Origin: WTFV01 sp965203525
GTDB taxonomy: Bacteria; Acidobacteriota; Vicinamibacteria; Vicinamibacterales; UBA8438
Reading direction: 5' to 3'
Length of the DNA stretch: 64,000 nt
NCBI GenBank assembly: GCA_965203525.1
Contig: OZ241898.1
Span: 2,232,001 to 2,296,000 of the forward strand
The position numbers and the translations under genes were made by a program. The notes under the pieces were generated by a model that was not told the origin of the DNA, made no database searches, and saw only the letters and a program-made list of their open reading frames with translations. Shown here piece after piece: positions 1 through 7,684 of this stretch (the first letter of the stretch is position 1; each line of letters starts with the position of its first letter).

Positions 1-122
1 TCTGGACCGTGAGCTTCACGAGAACAACGGTCGCAAGGTTCACTACCCGCTGCAACAACAACGCCAACTGGGGCGGCGAGATCTATTACATGGACGTGCC
101 GCTGCCGCCGGGAGTGTCCTGA
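1..122 (+). CDS. C-terminal end of a secreted/lipoprotein paralogue (partial)
   Basis: Only the last 39 codons and the stop are inside the window. The peptide ends in RCNNNANWGGEIYYMDVP plus a short tail, almost the same as the end of the complete lipoprotein gene at 934-2412 (RCNNNANWGGEIYYMNVP). The match lies at a constant offset of 2290 bp and continues past the stop codon, so the two genes are products of a tandem duplication. Function is unknown; the complete copy suggests an exported, surface-attached protein. The remainder lies upstream of the window. Confidence 0.75.
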   Translation, partial: WTVSFTRTTVARFTTRCNNNANWGGEIYYMDVPLPPGVS

Positions 123-296
123 GTGCGCTCCGGTTCGCCGGCGCGGGTTCCTGCCTCCCGTGTCCGGGGGCGGCGCCGCGCCCGGGCCGGGCGGCGGGGG
201 GCGGGATGCCCGTGCCGCTGCCGCCGCCGTCCTGATGCCCCGGGAAAGCGGGCCGGGACGGCGGGCGGCGGGATTGCCCGTGCCGCTGCCGTCCTG
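1..296. repeat. Direct repeat, left copy (partner 2291-2595)
   Basis: This stretch matches 2291-2595 with small indels. It covers the last codons of the lipoprotein gene and about 170 bp of GC-rich downstream sequence with internal repeats around 'gattgcccg' and 'gccgctgccgtcctgatg'. The match stops abruptly near 296, where the truncated transposase begins on the minus strand, so this point is a rearrangement junction. Confidence 0.75.
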
Positions 297-739
297 ATGC
301 GGGTCAGGCGCTCGAAGCGGCTGTCGCCGAACAGATGCAAGGCGCGCGCGCAGAGGGCGCGCGTGGCCGGGCCGGACAACTTGCCGTGCAGCGCGTCGGT
401 CTCGGCCGGCAGCCCGACGTCGGCACGGGGGTAGCGGCGGGCAAACGGCCGGTTCGGGGCGCCGCGCCGGTCGGTGATCCGGCCGGTGGTCCGGTGTTGG
501 CGCAGCAGGCGGGTGACCTGCGCCCGGGACAGACCGGTCGCCTTGACCAGAAAGCGGCGCAGCAGGCCCTTGTCGGTCTTCCCGCGCAGGGCGTAGTCGA
601 ACCGTTGCAGGGTCTTGGCCACGAACGCGCAGGCGTCGGCGCGGCTCTGCGGTTGCAGATCGATCCCTTCGCTCCCGGCGAGGAACTCCCGAACCTGATC
701 CAGGGTCTGCAGGCGGTGCGTGTCGAGTCTCACGATCAT
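297..739 (-). pseudogene. Truncated IS transposase (N-terminal part)
   Basis: Read on the minus strand from an ATG at 739, the peptide has the N-terminal region of integrase-core (DDE) transposases of the type with a helix-turn-helix near 'GLSRAQVTRLLRQ' followed by 'TGRITDRRGAP' and 'DALHGKLSGPATR'. The segment stops at 'RFERLTRI', just before the catalytic rve core would begin, where it hits the direct-repeat sequence at 296. No DDE residues remain, so it cannot be active. Two copies of a 'gttcaggc.catccgtcgttggaa' motif lie at its 5' side (about 767-824) and may be remains of an IS end or its promoter. The family assignment comes from remembered motifs, not from a search. Confidence 0.7.
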
Positions 740-933
740 CCTCCGATGATCCGCGACCCGGCCCCCGTTCAGGCGCATCCGTCGTTGGAAACGACCCCCC
801 GTTCAGGCTCATCCGTCGTTGGAAGAGACTCGCTGACCGCGGCGGCGGGCAGGTGCGATACAATACGTTCGGCTGCGATTTAGCTTCCGTCGCAGCCGGC
901 TGAGCGAGTCTCGGAAGCCGAGAGTTTACGACG

Positions 934-2412
934 ATGCGGAACTGTTGCCACTTCCTGGTCGCGGTCATGCTGGCCGCCGGCGCGGGCCTGGTCGCCTGCT
1001 CCGACGACGAATCCTCCTCCTCGCCCCTGCAGCCGTCGCCGCTGGCGCCCGCGCCGGCCGGGGCCGGCCCGGGCGGCCCGTCGGCCGCGCCGGTCAGCCT
1101 AGCGGCAGGCGACGCCCCGGGGCTCTCGCGGCTCGCGCCGTCACCCGACGGCTTCAACGCGTACGACGCGCGGATCGAGTACATGGACGGCGAGGTGACG
1201 CTCACGTTCGACCCGGTCGACATGCCCAGGATGCCGGACGCGGCCCGCGAGTACCGGAACCGCGCCGTCACCGTCTGGCACTGCCCGGTGGAGCCGCACC
1301 ACGTCAGCCAGGCGTGCGGCGAGCCGGTCTTCCGGGACAGCTTCGCGTTCGCGGGGTCGCCCTCCCGGACGTTCCCGCTCGCGGACTGCGCCGGCTGGCT
1401 CGTCGTCGAGGCGGCCGAACTGTCCGCCGACCGCTACGCCGGCTGGCGCAACGCGCCGCTGTCGTGCCGGACGGACGAAGAGGGCCGCACCGTCGCGGAC
1501 GTCGACACCGGCGGCGGCGGCGCCGGCTGGGAAGACAGCCGGCACGACCCGCCGGTGCGGGCAGGGGGAGGGGGAGTGGCAGACACCGGTCCGCCCGTGA
1601 TCACGGATCCGGGCGCCATGGCCTTCTACCCCGGAGAGACCATCACTCCGTTCCCCGTCACGGTGACGGATCCGGACGGGCCGGAGACGGTGACGGTGAC
1701 CGCGGCGGGGTTCCCCACCGGTCTGTCGCTGTCCGACGGGATGGTCTCCGGAACGGTTTCCGCCGAGGCCGCCGGGATGGGCTACCCCGTCGAGCAGGAC
1801 TACACCGTGACCGTCGAGGCGACCGACGGAGTCAACGAGCCGGTCACGGCGTCGTTCCCGATCAAGGTCATCACCACCTGGGTCCTGCTCGTCGACAGCT
1901 TCGATGCCACCGACCGTGGAAACTACTGCGGATTCAGCCTCGGCCGGTCGGGAACCGGCCCCGACGACAGCGGCTGGGGGACCCGGTGGGTGCGGTGGTA
2001 CTACGACGCGGGCGACCGCACCAGAACGATCACCCAGGCCTATTCCAGCGGGGGCTTTACCGGCGGGGGCAGCTCGGCCCGTGGTTGCACGTATACCGCT
2101 AATTGCAGCAGCGCGATCTACACGGGTACCAGAAGGCCGAACGAGACGGACTACACCACGGGCACAGGAACCCAGGTGCTTACTCGACGAGACTACAGCC
2201 GTCTTCCCGTCCGCCGTCTCGACAGCATGGGAAACGAGATCCCCCGGGTGCCCGCGGGGCGGGCCCATACCACCGACACGGACCTCAACCTGTGGACCGT
2301 GAGCTTCCCGAGACAGGGCACGCACAACATTTTCACCACCCGCTGCAACAACAACGCCAACTGGGGCGGCGAGATCTACTACATGAACGTGCCGTTTTCG
2401 CCGTCGCCCTGA
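934..2412 (+). CDS. Putative lipoprotein with Ig-like (He_PIG type) domain
   Basis: This 492-aa protein begins with a lipoprotein signal: a short basic start, a hydrophobic stretch and a lipobox-like LVAC with Cys at about residue 22, followed by an acidic/serine linker, then a Pro/Ala/Gly-rich stretch. Residues about 210-310 (from 'PPVITDPGAMAFYPGE' through 'GLSLSDGMVSGTVS') look like the putative-Ig domain found in bacterial surface proteins. The C-terminal 170 residues, rich in Gly, Tyr, Ser and Thr with several Cys, are unrecognised. A -10-like 'TACAAT' lies at about 856-861. A partial tandem paralogue ends at 122. It is likely anchored in the outer membrane or periplasm; the role is unknown. 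Confidence 0.75.
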   Translation: MRNCCHFLVAVMLAAGAGLVACSDDESSSSPLQPSPLAPAPAGAGPGGPSAAPVSLAAGDAPGLSRLAPSPDGFNAYDARIEYMDGEVTLTFDPVDMPRMPDAAREYRNRAVTVWHCPVEPHHVSQACGEPVFRDSFAFAGSPSRTFPLADCAGWLVVEAAELSADRYAGWRNAPLSCRTDEEGRTVADVDTGGGGAGWEDSRHDPPVRAGGGGVADTGPPVITDPGAMAFYPGETITPFPVTVTDPDGPETVTVTAAGFPTGLSLSDGMVSGTVSAEAAGMGYPVEQDYTVTVEATDGVNEPVTASFPIKVITTWVLLVDSFDATDRGNYCGFSLGRSGTGPDDSGWGTRWVRWYYDAGDRTRTITQAYSSGGFTGGGSSARGCTYTANCSSAIYTGTRRPNETDYTTGTGTQVLTRRDYSRLPVRRLDSMGNEIPRVPAGRAHTTDTDLNLWTVSFPRQGTHNIFTTRCNNNANWGGEIYYMNVPFSPSP

Positions 2413-2595
2413 GTGCGCTCCGGTTCGCCGGCGCGGGTTCCTGCCTCCCGTGCCGGGGGGCGGGCGCCGCGCCCGGGCCGGGCGGCGGGGGGCGGGATGC
2501 CCGTGCCGCTGCCGCCACCCGGCCTGACGCCCCGGGAAAGCGGGGCCGGGACGGCAGGCGGCGGGATTGCCCGCGCCGCTGCCGTCCTGATGCCC
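2291..2595. repeat. Direct repeat, right copy (partner 1-296)
   Basis: This is the right-hand partner of 1-296. It includes the 3' end of the lipoprotein gene and its GC-rich downstream region. The two copies flank the truncated transposase, the promoter region and the complete lipoprotein gene. Homology ends near 2595, while GC-rich sequence without an obvious gene continues to about 2775. Confidence 0.75.
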
Positions 2596-2776
2596 GGGGG
2601 GAGCGGGCCGGGACGGCGGGCGGGGTCCGGCCGCGGCGGCGCAGCCGGACCCGCGCCGGCCGCCGGCGCCCGGCGCCCGGGGCGAACCCCGCGTCGCACA
2701 TATTCGGGGCGGAAGAAATGCGCCGGTTGGACGAAGTGGAACGGGAACAGGAACGGATCAGGAAGGGGCAATACCA

Positions 2777-3349
2777 GTGACACCGGCAGAATTGACGGCC
2801 ATGCCGGAACCGCGGTATCGGAAACTGCGCGATACCATCACGGCATACGACCGTGCAAGGTTGGAACACTGGCGCAACGGAGACGACGATACTGATCTGC
2901 TTCGTCAAGCAAAGGACGAAACAGAACGATACGCTTTCCGGCATGTTTTCCCCGGTGGACGAGGACTGGAAAGGGACAGGGACCGAACAACGCGGACTCT
3001 CAACCACGTCGTTCTGTTCGTGGTGGTGCCGTTCGGTTCGGTCGTTCCTGCTTCGGCACGGGAAGGAAGCGGCGGAATGGGAACCATGGGAATTATATTG
3101 GCTGCCGTCAGCATCATTTTCGCAATTCTGATTCCGCTTGGTGGACTGATCCTTCTATTGCACAAGTGGCAAAAAGACGAAAACAAGAACGCGCACACTC
3201 GGATCGGAACGAACATCGACAAGGTTGAAAAGCACGTCGTCAGGGTCGAATCAAAACTGGATAAACTGATCTTCCACTTCATACCGCATCCGCCTGAGAG
3301 TGGCCAGGATCCCTCCGGTCGTCCGCGGACGCCCGCTGCGGATGACTGA
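2777..3349 (+). CDS. Small membrane protein with C-terminal coiled coil
   Basis: This 190-aa protein has a GTG start preceded by GGAAGGGG, seven bases upstream. It has a charged N-terminal region, a first hydrophobic segment at about residues 76-92 ending in 'FGSVVPASA', a second membrane segment at about 105-129 ('GIILAAVSIIFAILIP') and then a charged helix ('TNIDKVEKHVVRVESKLDKL') likely to be a short coiled coil. The first hydrophobic segment resembles the signal peptide of the gene at 35976 ('FVLFGSVVPVVAQ'), and the ribosome-binding regions are alike, so both belong to one local family. Codon use is less GC-rich than in neighbours, hinting at foreign origin. Function is unknown. The possibility that only the part from about 2979 is the original gene cannot be excluded. 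Confidence 0.55.
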   Translation: MTPAELTAMPEPRYRKLRDTITAYDRARLEHWRNGDDDTDLLRQAKDETERYAFRHVFPGGRGLERDRDRTTRTLNHVVLFVVVPFGSVVPASAREGSGGMGTMGIILAAVSIIFAILIPLGGLILLLHKWQKDENKNAHTRIGTNIDKVEKHVVRVESKLDKLIFHFIPHPPESGQDPSGRPRTPAADD

Positions 3350-3494
3350 ACCGCGGACGGTTCGCGGACGACGCCCTGGCGCCGCCGGGGCTTCCTGGTG
3401 CTCGTTGACGACTCACACGCAAACCCGTCCATCCGGGGACCTGTCATGATGGGAACCCAAGCGTTAACCTGTCCACGGAATCAGGGCAACCTCA

Positions 3495-3581
3495 GTGCGG
3501 CACGTCGGCGCGGCGCTGGTGTTCCACGGCTGGGAGCTGGCGGCCTGCGAGGCGGTGGACGGCGAGGACACCGGCGGCTGA
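3495..3581 (+). pseudogene. 3' remnant of a fourth AAA/PD-(D/E)XK gene copy
   Basis: These 29 codons, ending in TGA, encode 'VRHVGAALVFHGWELAACEA' and a short acidic tail. That is the same C-terminus as the three complete genes that follow, differing in only a few residues (VDGEDTGG against VDDEDAGG). The sequence after the stop also matches the spacer after the other copies. It is the tail of a further upstream copy whose body has been deleted, showing that the array was once longer. The flanking stretch 3350-3494 holds no gene that I can see. Confidence 0.85.
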
Positions 3582-3744
3582 TCGACGTCCCCGCGCGGCG
3601 GGGGCCGAGCGGGCGATGCCGGGCAAGGCCGCGCCGCGGCGCCGGCCAGTCGGTGTTGCTGACGCCCGCGCAGGCCGCGGACCTGCCCGTGGCATGATAG
3701 ACGGGCCCGGCGACGCCGCCGGCGCCGAAACCGGAACTGCACGA

Positions 3745-5523
3745 ATGGCCGCCTCCTGCCCCCGCATCCCCTACGGCGAAGCCGACATCCGGCGCATCCG
3801 CCTGCGGGGCTGGCTGTACGTGGACAAGACCCGCTTCCTGCGCCGGCTGGAGGAGGAGAGCTACGCGCTCCTGATCCGCCCCCGGCGCTTCGGCAAGAGC
3901 CTGTGGGTGTCGGTGCTCGAGAACTACTACGACCGCACCCGCGCCGACGACTGGGACGCCGTCTTCGAGGGCACCGACATCGGCCGGGAACCGACCGAAG
4001 ACCGCTCGCGCTACGTCATCCTGCGCTTCAACTTCTCCGCCTTCGACGGCACCCTGGAGACGCTGCGGGAGCGCTTCGAGACCTACTGCGGAATGGTGAT
4101 CCGCAACGCGCTCGAACGCAACGCGGACCTGTTCCCCGACGAGGCGGTCCGCCGCATCCTCGCCCCCGCGGCCGTGGACGGCAGGCTCGGCGAGCTGTTC
4201 CGGTACGCCGGGAACCACGGCATCCCGCTGTACGGGCTGATCGACGAGTACGACAACTTCGCCAACACGGTGCTGGCGCACCGGGGGCGGGAGGCGTACG
4301 AGTCGTTCACGCACGGCGGGGGCTTCTACCGCAACTTCTTCGCGACGCTGAAGGCGGGGGCCGGGGAGAGCGGGGGCGGTCTGGAGCGTCTGTTCATCAC
4401 CGGGGTGTCGCCGATCACGATGGACGACGTGACCAGCGGCTTCAACATCGGGGAGAACGTCAGCCTCGACCCGAAGTTCAACGACCTGCTCGGCTTCACC
4501 GAGGCCGAGGTGCGGGACCTGCTGACGCTGTACCGGGAGCGCGGCACGTTCGACCAGGAGGTGGACGCGGCGCTGGCGGTGATGCGGGAGTGGTACGACG
4601 GCTACCGGTTCGCCGAAGACGCCGGCGGCGACGTCCACAACCCCGACATGGTGCTCTACTACCTCAAGAAGTCCATTTCGACCGGGCGCATGCCGCGGCG
4701 CCTGATCGACGTCAACGTGCGCATCGACTACGGCAAGCTGCGGCACCTGCTGGTGGTGAGCCGGGACGCCGGCGTGCGGTTCAACGGCAACTTCGACCTG
4801 CTGCGGCACGTCGCCGGCGAGGGGGGCGCCGAGGCGGACGTCAACCTCAGCTTCCCGCTGGAGGAGCTCGTCGAGCCGGAGAACTTCCTGTCGCTGCTGT
4901 ACTACTTCGGCCTGCTGAGCATCCGCGGCGCGTCGGAGGGCGCCACCAGGCTGGGGATTCCCAACCAGACGGTGCGGCGGCTGCTGTACGGCTACCTGCG
5001 GGACGGCTACCGCGACGTGGGGGTCTTCTCGGTCAGCCACTACGCCTTCTCGAACCTGATGCGGCGCATGGCCTGCCGCGGCGCGTGGCGGCCGGCGATC
5101 GAGTTCCTGGCCGAGGCGGTGGCGGCGCAGACCGGCATCCGCGACTACCTGGACGGCGAGAAGGTGGTGCAGGCGTTCCTGGCGGCGCACTTCAGCCTGG
5201 CCGGCCACTTCCTGATCCACTCCGAGCGCGAGCTGAACAAGGGATACGCGGACCTGCACCTCGAGCCGTTCCTCGCCCGGTATCCGGACGTCCGCTACGG
5301 CTACGTCATCGAGCTCAAGTACCTGCGGCGCGGCGAAGCGGCGGACGGGGACGCGGTGGCCTCCCGGCTGCGGGAGGCCCGGGCGCAGTTGCGCGGCTAC
5401 CTGGCCGACGAGGGCCTGCGCCGCCTCCGGCCGGCGGTGCGGCACGTCGGCGTGGCGCTGGTGTTCCACGGCTGGGAGCTGGCGGCCTGCGAGGCGGTGG
5501 ACGACGAGGACGCCGGCGGCTGA
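3745..5523 (+). CDS. AAA-ATPase-like / PD-(D/E)XK nuclease family protein, copy 1
   Basis: This 592-aa protein has the two-domain layout of the AAA-ATPase_like (PF09820) plus PDDEXK_9 (PF08011) family. The P-loop is the family variant RPRRFGKS at residues 45-52, with a Walker-B-like LIDEYD at 165-170. The C-terminal nuclease-like core has Asp503 and the E-x-K pair Glu523/Lys525 in 'YVIELKYL'. The start ATG at 3745 was chosen because it and the preceding 50 bp are conserved in all three copies. Such genes occur in multicopy in some bacteria and are suspected of roles in mobile elements or defence; the true substrate is unknown. It is nearly identical to copy 3, so the two exchanged sequence or duplicated recently. 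Confidence 0.85.
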   Translation: MAASCPRIPYGEADIRRIRLRGWLYVDKTRFLRRLEEESYALLIRPRRFGKSLWVSVLENYYDRTRADDWDAVFEGTDIGREPTEDRSRYVILRFNFSAFDGTLETLRERFETYCGMVIRNALERNADLFPDEAVRRILAPAAVDGRLGELFRYAGNHGIPLYGLIDEYDNFANTVLAHRGREAYESFTHGGGFYRNFFATLKAGAGESGGGLERLFITGVSPITMDDVTSGFNIGENVSLDPKFNDLLGFTEAEVRDLLTLYRERGTFDQEVDAALAVMREWYDGYRFAEDAGGDVHNPDMVLYYLKKSISTGRMPRRLIDVNVRIDYGKLRHLLVVSRDAGVRFNGNFDLLRHVAGEGGAEADVNLSFPLEELVEPENFLSLLYYFGLLSIRGASEGATRLGIPNQTVRRLLYGYLRDGYRDVGVFSVSHYAFSNLMRRMACRGAWRPAIEFLAEAVAAQTGIRDYLDGEKVVQAFLAAHFSLAGHFLIHSERELNKGYADLHLEPFLARYPDVRYGYVIELKYLRRGEAADGDAVASRLREARAQLRGYLADEGLRRLRPAVRHVGVALVFHGWELAACEAVDDEDAGG

Positions 5524-5678
5524 TCGACGTCCCCGCGCGGCGCGGGCCTAGCGGGCGATCTCCACCGCCAGGGGGCGTCGACCTTCCACCGGCGTGTGCC
5601 CGCGCCGGCCGCGGACCTGCCTGTGGCATGATAGACGGGCCCGGCGACGCCGCCGGCGACGAAACCGGAACTGCACGA

Positions 5679-7466
5679 ATGGCCGCCTCCTACCCTCGCA
5701 TCCCGTACGGCGAAGCCGACATCCGGCGCATCCGCCTACGGGGCTGGCTGTACGTGGACAAGACGCGCTTCCTCCGCCGGCTGGAGGAGGAGGAGAGCTA
5801 CGCGTTCCTCATCCGCCCCCGGCGCTTCGGCAAGAGCCTGTGGGTGTCGGTGCTCGAGAACTACTACGACCGCACCCGCGCCGACGAGTGGGGCGCCGTC
5901 TTCGACGGCACCGACGTCGGCCGGGAACCGACGGAAGACCGCTCGATCTACGTCATCCTGCGCTTCGACTTCTCCGCCTTCGACGACACCCTGGAGACGT
6001 TGCGGGAGCGCTTCGAGAGCTACTGCGGAATGGTGATCCGCCGCGCGCTGGAGCGCAACGCGGACCTGTTCCCCGACGCGGCGGTCCGGCGCATCCTCGC
6101 GCACCCCTCGGTGGACAGCAGGCTCGGCGAGCTGTTCCGGTACGCCGGGGACCACGGCATCCCGCTGTACGGGCTGATCGACGAGTACGACAACTTCGCC
6201 AACACGGTGCTGGCGCACCGGGGGCGGGAGGCGTACGAGTCGTTCACGCACGGCGAGGTCTTCAGCGCCTGCCGCAACTTCTTCGCGACGCTGAAGGCGG
6301 GGGCCGGGGAGAGCGGGGGCGGCCTGGAGCGTCTGTTCATCACCGGGGTGTCGCCGGTCACGATGGACGGCGTGACCGGCGGCTTCAACATCGGCGCGAA
6401 CGTCAGCCTCAGCCCGAAGTTCCACGACCTGCTCGGCTTCACCGAGGCCGAGGTGCGGGACCTGCTGACGCTGTACCGGGAGCGCGGCGCGTTCGACCAG
6501 GAGGTGGACGCGGCGCTGGCGGTGATGCGCGAATGGTACGGCGGCTACCGGTTCGCGCTCGGCGGGCGGGACGACCTCTACAACCCCGACATGGTGCTCT
6601 ACTACCTGAAGCACTGCGTGCCGAACGAGCCGCCGCCGGACGACCTGATCGACGCCAACGTGCGCATCGACTACGGCAAGCTGCGGCATCTGCTGGCGGT
6701 GAGCCGGGACGCCGGCGTGCGGTTCAACGGCAACTTCGACCTGCTGCGGCACGTCGCCGGCGAGGGGGGCGCGGACGCCGACGTCAATCCCGGTTTTCCG
6801 CTGGAGGAGCTCGCCGAGCCGGAGAACTTCCTGTCGCTGCTGCACTACTTCGGCCTGCTGAGCATCCGCGGCGAGTCCCGCGGCAGAACCCGGCTGGGGA
6901 TTCCCAACCAGACGGCGCGGCGGCTGCTGTACGGCTACCTGCGCGACGGCTACCGCGACGTGGGGGGCTTCTCGATCAGCCACCACCGGTTCTCCGGCCT
7001 CGTAGTCGACATGGCCTGCCGCGGCGCGTGGCGGCCGGCGGTCGAGTTCCTGGCCGAGGCGGTGGCGGCGCAGACCGGCATCCGGGACTACCTGGACAGC
7101 GAGAAGGTGGTGCAGGCGTTCCTGGCCGCGCACTTCAGCCTGGCCGACCACTTCCTGATCCACTCCGAGCGCGAGCTGAACAAGGGATACGCGGACCTGC
7201 ACCTCGAGCCGTTCCTCGCCCGCCATCCGGACGTCCGCTACGGCTACGTCATCGAATTCAAGTACCTGCGGCGCGGCGAGACGGCGGACGGGGACGCGGT
7301 GGCCTCCCGGCTGCGGGAGGCGCGGGCGCAGTTGCGCGGCTACCTGGCCGACGAGGGCCTGCGCCGCCTCCGGCCGGCGGTGCGGCACGTCGGCGTGGCG
7401 CTGGTGTTCCACGGCTGGGAGCTGGCGGCCTGCGAAGCCGTGGACGACGAGGACCCCGGCGGCTGA
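5679..7466 (+). CDS. AAA-ATPase-like / PD-(D/E)XK nuclease family protein, copy 2
   Basis: This 595-aa tandem paralogue has the same motifs: P-loop RPRRFGKS, LIDEYD, and the C-terminal E-x-K now in 'YVIEFKYL'. It is the most divergent of the three. Differences cluster at residues about 136-146 (AHPSVDSRLG), in the middle ('GGRDDLYNPD', 'PNEPPPDDLIDANV') and at 'GGFSISHHRFSGLVVDMACR'. It also carries an extra Glu in the EEEE run and 'EVFSAC' where copies 1 and 3 have 'GGFY'. The key nucleotide-binding and nuclease residues are retained, which argues for selection on function. The 155-bp spacer from copy 1 is itself part of the duplicated unit. Confidence 0.85.
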   Translation: MAASYPRIPYGEADIRRIRLRGWLYVDKTRFLRRLEEEESYAFLIRPRRFGKSLWVSVLENYYDRTRADEWGAVFDGTDVGREPTEDRSIYVILRFDFSAFDDTLETLRERFESYCGMVIRRALERNADLFPDAAVRRILAHPSVDSRLGELFRYAGDHGIPLYGLIDEYDNFANTVLAHRGREAYESFTHGEVFSACRNFFATLKAGAGESGGGLERLFITGVSPVTMDGVTGGFNIGANVSLSPKFHDLLGFTEAEVRDLLTLYRERGAFDQEVDAALAVMREWYGGYRFALGGRDDLYNPDMVLYYLKHCVPNEPPPDDLIDANVRIDYGKLRHLLAVSRDAGVRFNGNFDLLRHVAGEGGADADVNPGFPLEELAEPENFLSLLHYFGLLSIRGESRGRTRLGIPNQTARRLLYGYLRDGYRDVGGFSISHHRFSGLVVDMACRGAWRPAVEFLAEAVAAQTGIRDYLDSEKVVQAFLAAHFSLADHFLIHSERELNKGYADLHLEPFLARHPDVRYGYVIEFKYLRRGETADGDAVASRLREARAQLRGYLADEGLRRLRPAVRHVGVALVFHGWELAACEAVDDEDPGG

Positions 7467-7684
7467 TCGACCGTCCCCGCGCGGCGGGGGCCGAGCGGGC
7501 GATCTCCACCGCCAGGGGGCGTCGGCCGTCCGCCGGCGTGCGCCCGCGCAGGCCGAGGATCTGCCTGCTCCACCGCCGGGTCGTCGGCCGTCTGCTGGCG
7601 TGCGCCCGCGCAGGCCGCGGACCTGCCCGTGGCATGATAGACAGGCCCGGCGACGCCGCCGGCGCCGAAACTGGAACTGCACGA

